From contig JAILNC010000043.1 of assembly GCA_024691985.1 (NCBI GenBank), positions 1 to 50,220 of the forward strand: DNA of 50,220 bases, read 5' to 3'. The stretch is from Oscillospiraceae bacterium (GTDB taxonomy: Bacteria; Bacillota; Clostridia; Oscillospirales; Oscillospiraceae). Each line of letters opens with the position of its first letter. The stretch's first letter is position 1. Below, one piece after another: positions 45,335 to 50,220 of the stretch. A program made the position numbers and the translations under genes. The notes beneath the pieces are model-generated. The model made no database searches. It was not told the origin of the DNA and saw nothing but the letters and a program-made list of their open reading frames with translations.

Positions 45335-45700
45335 ATGGATGTGCTGCTGCCCTTTCTGCGGGCTTTTCTCGTGGGCGGGCTGCTTTGCCTGATCGGGCAG
45401 GCGCTCATCGACCTGACCGCCCTCACCCCCGCGCGCATCCTCACGAGCTATGTGGTCGCGGGCGTCGTGCTCGGAGCGCTCGGCCTCTACCAGCCGCTGT
45501 GCGACTGGGCGGGCGCGGGCGCGGCGGTGCCGCTCACGGGCTTCGGAAACGCGATCGCCAGGGGCGTGAGGCAGGCCGTCGCGGAGAAGGGTCTGCTCGG
45601 GATCTTCTCGGGCCCCTTCACCGCGGCCTCCGCGGGTCTCGGCGCGGCGGTTCTCTTCGCCCTGCTCGTCTCGCTCCTGGCGAAGCCGAAGGAAAAATGA
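45335..45700 (+). CDS. spoVAE: stage V sporulation protein AE
   Basis: Small polytopic protein FLRAFLVGGLLCLIGQALIDLTALTPARILTSYVVAGVVLGALGLYQPL directly after spoVAD. Confidence 0.9.
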   Translation: MDVLLPFLRAFLVGGLLCLIGQALIDLTALTPARILTSYVVAGVVLGALGLYQPLCDWAGAGAAVPLTGFGNAIARGVRQAVAEKGLLGIFSGPFTAASAGLGAAVLFALLVSLLAKPKEK

Positions 45701-45702
45701 AA

Positions 45703-45726
45703 CGACCCGCGGCTTGCCGCGGGTCA
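45703..45726. terminator. stem-loop between convergent genes
   Basis: GACCCGCGGCTTGCCGCGGGTC. Confidence 0.5.
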
Positions 45727-45728
45727 TG

Positions 45729-46343
45729 TCATCGAATCACATAATCGAAAAGCTCGATATTCACAAAGCCCATCGCGCGCAGCCTTGCGGCGCTGCGCGC
45801 CTGGTCCTCCGCGCTGTTGTACTCCGGGATGCGCGGCACGCGGACCCGGATACGCTCCGGCCCGACCGCCTCCAGGAGCAGACGCAGGTTCGCCTGCATC
45901 CGTTCTCCGTCCCCGCCCGTATAGCGGCGGTAGATCTCCGCGTCCATGTCCTTGCAGTCGACGATGAAGCTGTCGACCGCTTCGGCGGCAATTTGAACCT
46001 GTTCGGCCGAGACCGCAAGACTCGTCTCGGCCCAGAGACGCCATTCGGGCGGGCACAGCGTCCGGAAGCGCCGGAGAAAGGCCGCGTGCAGCAGGCTCTC
46101 GCCCCCGCCGAAGCACACGCCGCCCCCGGTCGCGCGAAAGTACAGATCGTCGATCCTGACGCGCTCGAACAGCTGCGCCGCCGTCACCGGCTCGGGCTTC
46201 GCGCGCCGCAGCAGCTCCGCGTTGATGCACCAGCGGCAGGACAGCGGACAGCCGGCCCCGGCCGCCAGCGTCGTGACCCCCTCCCCGTCGGTCCCCATGC
46301 GCAGGCGCGACAGGCGCAGAAGCGGGTACAGGGGCTCATCCAT
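45729..46343 (-). CDS. minimal radical SAM protein (PFL-activase/NrdG-like)
   Basis: GAGCPLSCRWCINAE (CxxxCxxC), GGGVCFGGGESLL; start chosen at ATGGATGA overlapping the upstream stop (alternative start 46358). Confidence 0.82.
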   Translation of the reverse strand: MDEPLYPLLRLSRLRMGTDGEGVTTLAAGAGCPLSCRWCINAELLRRAKPEPVTAAQLFERVRIDDLYFRATGGGVCFGGGESLLHAAFLRRFRTLCPPEWRLWAETSLAVSAEQVQIAAEAVDSFIVDCKDMDAEIYRRYTGGDGERMQANLRLLLEAVGPERIRVRVPRIPEYNSAEDQARSAARLRAMGFVNIELFDYVIR

Positions 46344-46791
46344 CGGTTTCCGGGACATACGCCACGTCGCCCGTCAGCTCGAACATGCCCGGCTCCTCAT
46401 CAGGGTCGGTCTCGGGCTCCTCCGTCCAGGCGACCTCGCCCTCGGTGACGAAGATCTCCGGCGTCGGCTCCGGCGTGGGTTCTTCATAGAGCATGGCGCC
46501 GCTGAGCTCCTGGCCCGGGTCCGGCGTCGGCTCCCCGTGGCTGATGGGCGCGCAGCCCGCGCCGACAAGCGCCAGTCCCGCGCACAGCGCCGCCACGCTC
46601 ACCTTCCGGCCCAGCGCGGCGCGGCGCTCGAGCTGCCGCTCGAGATAGCGCAGCTCGCTCTCGCAGCGGGGACAGGTCCCGCTGCACGCGCCCTGATGGC
46701 TGCATTCGCTCGTCACATACGGGATATCGTTTTCGTCGGCGATCCTCTGGCGGATCTCCTTGAGGATTTTGCACTTCTGCCTGCCAAGCAT
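46336..46791 (-). CDS. 4-Cys / lipobox-containing small protein paired with radical SAM
   Basis: MLGRQKCKILKEIRQRIADENDIPYVTSECSHQGACSGTCPRCESELRYLERQLE, hydrophobic segment VAALCAGLALVGAGC, then acidic/Pro-rich tail. Confidence 0.75.
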   Translation of the reverse strand: MLGRQKCKILKEIRQRIADENDIPYVTSECSHQGACSGTCPRCESELRYLERQLERRAALGRKVSVAALCAGLALVGAGCAPISHGEPTPDPGQELSGAMLYEEPTPEPTPEIFVTEGEVAWTEEPETDPDEEPGMFELTGDVAYVPETDG

Positions 46792-46822
46792 ACGGCTCCC
46801 TCCCGGTTTTTCGTTCTGTCCT

Positions 46823-48640
46823 TCAGACGGGCATGAAGGGGAAAAGTTCCGACATGAAGGGAAACGACTCCGTCGACAGCGGGTCGTCGCGGCGGATGCG
46901 CTCCATGATGCGCCCGACCAGCGCCGTGCGGGCGAAGGGCGTGACGATGTAGTAGCCGTCCACATAGGGACGCATGCGCCGCGCAAAGCCCGCGGAGAAC
47001 TCGATCGCGAGCTCCTCGGCCTTTTCGCGGTCCGCGCCCTCATAGCAATCGATGATGAAATCATCCACCGTGATGCCCGAGATCTCGCTGTTGATGAATT
47101 GGGCGTTTCGTTTGCTGACGATGGGCAGGATGCCGCCGAGAAGCTTGCCCCTGAGCGTCTCCCGGGCGAGCTTCAGATTCTCGAGCGCCTGCCAGGTCAG
47201 GATCGGCTGGGTCATGAAGGCCTCGCAGCCGTTGTCCTCCTTCTTCTGCGCCATCTCGAGCTGGATGGCGAAGTTGCGCGCGTTGACGTTCAGCGCCCCG
47301 TAGATGTGGAAGGGCTGCGGCAGGACGGCCTGGTTCAGGCTGGCGACATAGTGGATGAGCTTGCGGGAGTTGAAGTTGTAGACGCTCTTGACCTCGTCGC
47401 GGCTGGCGGTGGGGATGGGGTCGCCCGTAACGATGAGGACGTTGCGCACCCCCTCGGCACACAGGCCGAGCAGCAGGGCCTGCGTCGCGTTGAGGTTGCG
47501 GTCGCGGCAGGTCATGTGCGGCAGGACGTTCACGCCGAGCTCGCGCTGGAGCTTGCAGGCCATGAGGCTGGAGTCCATGCGGGTGCGGGCGACGGGGCAG
47601 TCCGCGATCGTGATGATATCGGCCCCGCAGTCGCGCAGCTCCTCGGCGCACTGCATAAACTTGCGCGTGTCGGCGAGGTCCGGCGGGTCCAGCTCTACCG
47701 CGAAGGGGCGGCGCTCCGGATCGCAGAGGGCCTCCCAGAAGGGGTCCTCCTTCGGCTTCTCCTGCGTCTGCTCCCGACTCGTCGGGTAGCTCACCATGGC
47801 GACGGGGGTCTGGATGGCAGCCGGGATGGCCGCGATATGCGAGGGCGTGGTGCCGCAGCAGCCGCCCAGGATGCGCGCGCCCATGGCGTGCAGCACAGCC
47901 ACCTGCTGGGCAAAGTAGGAGGGCACGCCGTCGTAGAAGGTGCGGTTGCCGCGCACGGTCGGATAGCCCGCGTTGGGCATCACGGAGAACAGGCCGTCCA
48001 CCGGGGCGACGCGCTTCATGATCTCCACCATGTGGCGGGCGGAGGTCACGCAGTTGAAGCCCGCGGCGTCGATGTTGGGGTCGGCCTGCGTGCGCGCGAC
48101 CAGATTCTCCGCCAGCTCGCCCTGGCGGGTGAAGCCGCCGGGCTGAATGGCGTAGGAGCAGATGATGAAGGCCTCCGGGTCCCGCTCGCGGATGTAGGCC
48201 GCGATGTCGTGGAGGTACTGGTCACTGCTGTGGGTCTCAAACAGAAAGCAGCGCACGCCGTTTTCCAGGAAGCGGTCGACGACGAATTGATACTCCGGCA
48301 GAAGGTCGCGGTCGTCGGGAGCCTCGATGGGGCCCATGTCGGCAAAGACCCAGGCCCTGTCCCCCGCTGCGCGCCGCGCGATCTCGCAGCCCGCGGCCAG
48401 GACGGCGGCGCAGCTGTCCTCGGGGAAGCTCAGGCGGCTGACGGCGTAGGTGTTGGTCTTGATGGCGGCGCAGCCCGCGTTCAGATAGGCGCGGTGGATC
48501 GCCTCGACCTCGTCGGGGTTCGTGAGGTTCGCCCACTCGCAGGCGCGGTGCGAGCTCTGGGTGCGGGCGGCGATATAGGTGCCCATGCCGCCGTCAAAGA
48601 TCAGCGGACCCTCTTCAAGAAATGCACGTATATCCCTCAT
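46823..48640 (-). CDS. bifunctional homocysteine S-methyltransferase / methylenetetrahydrofolate reductase
   Basis: MRDIRAFLEEGPLIFDGGMGTYIAARTQ...ILGGCCGTTPSHI (zinc ligands) followed by MetF-like FAVELDPPD...NVLIVTGDPIP. Confidence 0.9.
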   Translation of the reverse strand: MRDIRAFLEEGPLIFDGGMGTYIAARTQSSHRACEWANLTNPDEVEAIHRAYLNAGCAAIKTNTYAVSRLSFPEDSCAAVLAAGCEIARRAAGDRAWVFADMGPIEAPDDRDLLPEYQFVVDRFLENGVRCFLFETHSSDQYLHDIAAYIRERDPEAFIICSYAIQPGGFTRQGELAENLVARTQADPNIDAAGFNCVTSARHMVEIMKRVAPVDGLFSVMPNAGYPTVRGNRTFYDGVPSYFAQQVAVLHAMGARILGGCCGTTPSHIAAIPAAIQTPVAMVSYPTSREQTQEKPKEDPFWEALCDPERRPFAVELDPPDLADTRKFMQCAEELRDCGADIITIADCPVARTRMDSSLMACKLQRELGVNVLPHMTCRDRNLNATQALLLGLCAEGVRNVLIVTGDPIPTASRDEVKSVYNFNSRKLIHYVASLNQAVLPQPFHIYGALNVNARNFAIQLEMAQKKEDNGCEAFMTQPILTWQALENLKLARETLRGKLLGGILPIVSKRNAQFINSEISGITVDDFIIDCYEGADREKAEELAIEFSAGFARRMRPYVDGYYIVTPFARTALVGRIMERIRRDDPLSTESFPFMSELFPFMPV

Positions 48641-50220
48641 CCGAGCACCTGCCTTGCAATGTCGACGCTCGCCTTGGCGTCTTTGGCGTAATAGTCCGCG
48701 CCGATCTCGGCGGCGTACTCCGGCGTCAGCACAGCGCCGCCCACCATGATCCTGCACGGGTGGCCGCTTTCGCGCAGGGCGCGGATGGTCTCCTCCATGC
48801 TCACGACCGTGGTGGTCATCAGGGCCGACAGGCCCACGAGACGCACATCCTCGCGGACGGCGGCGTCCACGATCTCCTGCGCCGGCACGTCGCGGCCCAG
48901 GTCGATCACGGTGTAGCCGTAGTTTTCCAGCACGACGCGCACGATGTTCTTGCCGATGTCGTGGATGTCCCCGTGCACGGTGGCCAGGATGATCTTTCCC
49001 CTGGAGACGGAGGCCCCGCCGCGTTTGGCGATGCGCTTCTTGATGATCTCGAAGCCCTCGCAGGCGGCGTTGGCCGCGTTGATGAGCTGGGGCAGGAAGA
49101 TCTCCTGCTTCTCGTAGCGCTCGCCCACCCTGTCCAGGGCGGGGGTCAGCAGATTGTTTACCACGTCGAGCTCGTCCATGGTCTCGAGCGCCTCGCGCGT
49201 CAGGGCGGCGGTCTCCTCCTTGAGGCCGCGCATCACGGCGTCGGCGAGGGTCATGCGCCCGGGCGTTTTGGGCGCCTCGGCTTCCGCGCCCGCGTCGGCG
49301 AAGCGGCGGATGTAGGCCTCCGCGTCCTTATCCTGGCCGGAGAGGACCCGGAAGGAGGCGATCGCGTCCATGACGGCGGGGCTGTTCGGGTTGACGATGG
49401 GCAGGTCCAGCCCCTCCTGCATGGCCTGGGTCAGAAAGCTCACGGTGATATGCTCGCGCGCGGGCAGACCGAAGGAAATGTTGCTCACGCCCAGGAGGGT
49501 GCGCACGCCGAGCTCCTCCTTCACCCAGCGCAGTGCGCGCAGGGTCTCGCGCGCCTGGGACTGCTGGGCCAATACCGTCAGCGTCAGGCAGTCGATGAAG
49601 ACGTCCCGCTTGTCGATGCCGTGAGCGAGGGCGGCGTTTACGATGCGCTCCGCGATCGCGGCGCGCTCCTGCCAGGTCTGGGGGATGCCGCCGCGGTCCA
49701 TGCACAGACCGACCACCGCCGCGCCGTACTTTTTGCACAGCGGGAGGATCGCATCGAGCACCTCGGCCGTGCCGTTTACGGAGTTTACGATGGCCTTGCC
49801 GTTGACCGCGCGCAGCCCGGCCTCGATGGCGGCGGGGTTTGAGGAGTCGAGCATCAGGGGCAGGTCCGTCACGCTCTGCAGGGCGCGGACCACGCGGACC
49901 ATCATGACAGCTTCGTCGATGCCGGGCAGGCCGACGTTGACGTCGAGGATCTCGGCCCCGGCGTCCTGCTGTTCGATGCCGCGCTCGACGATGTAGCCGA
50001 GGTCGTTTTCGCGCAGGGCCTGCTGGAAGCGGCGCTTGCCGGTGGGGTTGATGCGTTCGCCGATGACGTGCACGCCCTTCAGCTCCACGGTGCAGCCGGC
50101 GGAGCAGACCCCCTCCCGGGGAGCGGGCCGCTTGATGCGCGGCGCCTCTTCGGGCAGAGCGGCGCGCAGGGCGCGGATAAAGTCCGGCGTCGTGCCGCAG
50201 CAGCCGCCGAAGATCGTGAC
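48637..50220 (-). CDS. metH: cobalamin-dependent methionine synthase (MetH-like), N-terminus cut by window edge
   Basis: Window-end translation VTIFGGCCGTTPDFIRALRAAL (Hcy domain), then GERINPTGKRRF pterin-binding domain, then GDIHDIGKNIV B12-binding domain; ends after the B12 domain. Confidence 0.9.
   Translation of the reverse strand, partial: VTIFGGCCGTTPDFIRALRAALPEEAPRIKRPAPREGVCSAGCTVELKGVHVIGERINPTGKRRFQQALRENDLGYIVERGIEQQDAGAEILDVNVGLPGIDEAVMMVRVVRALQSVTDLPLMLDSSNPAAIEAGLRAVNGKAIVNSVNGTAEVLDAILPLCKKYGAAVVGLCMDRGGIPQTWQERAAIAERIVNAALAHGIDKRDVFIDCLTLTVLAQQSQARETLRALRWVKEELGVRTLLGVSNISFGLPAREHITVSFLTQAMQEGLDLPIVNPNSPAVMDAIASFRVLSGQDKDAEAYIRRFADAGAEAEAPKTPGRMTLADAVMRGLKEETAALTREALETMDELDVVNNLLTPALDRVGERYEKQEIFLPQLINAANAACEGFEIIKKRIAKRGGASVSRGKIILATVHGDIHDIGKNIVRVVLENYGYTVIDLGRDVPAQEIVDAAVREDVRLVGLSALMTTTVVSMEETIRALRESGHPCRIMVGGAVLTPEYAAEIGADYYAKDAKASVDIARQVLG

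Noticed and set aside
46760-48691. 643-aa plus-strand ORF opposite the Hcy methyltransferase/MTHFR gene
   Set aside because: Shadow ORF; the minus strand carries zinc-binding and MetF motifs
1-50220. CRISPR-Cas, restriction-modification, toxin-antitoxin, retron or prophage systems
   Set aside because: No repeat-spacer arrays, reverse transcriptase, methylase/endonuclease pairs, TA pairs or phage structural genes could be recognised in any frame

Overview
This is a GC-rich chromosomal window that looks like a spore-forming Clostridia/Oscillospirales-type Firmicute (spoVAD/spoVAE, SpoVB-like flippase, FMN-riboswitch/RibU, IorAB). The placement is inferred from gene content only. The left ~2.7 kb looks like an accessory junction: a 27-codon ORF with a structured leader, a tRNA-like gene with a terminator, a cloverleaf-like inverted-repeat structure, and a small ars module (ArsR, GNAT, ArsM with an unusual C-terminus). 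The rest is mostly ordinary housekeeping genes with several accessory loci. The loci I consider most worth following up are: (1) a transporter / aminotransferase / IorAB / CoA-transferase cluster (22.6-29.1 kb) behind a divergent LysR, which reads as a complete oxidative (aryl-)amino-acid fermentation route; (2) an envelope locus (29.2-37.6 kb) combining a VTC-type polyphosphate polymerase, DUF4956, a repeat-rich carbohydrate-binding-like protein, a NAGPA-type phosphodiester glycosidase, two tandem uncharacterised paralogs and a GT2-GtrA fusion; (3) a translationally coupled pair of a 4-Cys lipoprotein-like peptide carrying a repeated G[DE]VA[YW] motif and a minimal radical SAM protein, at the end of a MetH / Hcy-methyltransferase-MTHFR operon; (4) a chain of mutually exclusive hairpins upstream of the FMN riboswitch. 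All calls come from reading the sequence and translations; no database search was run.
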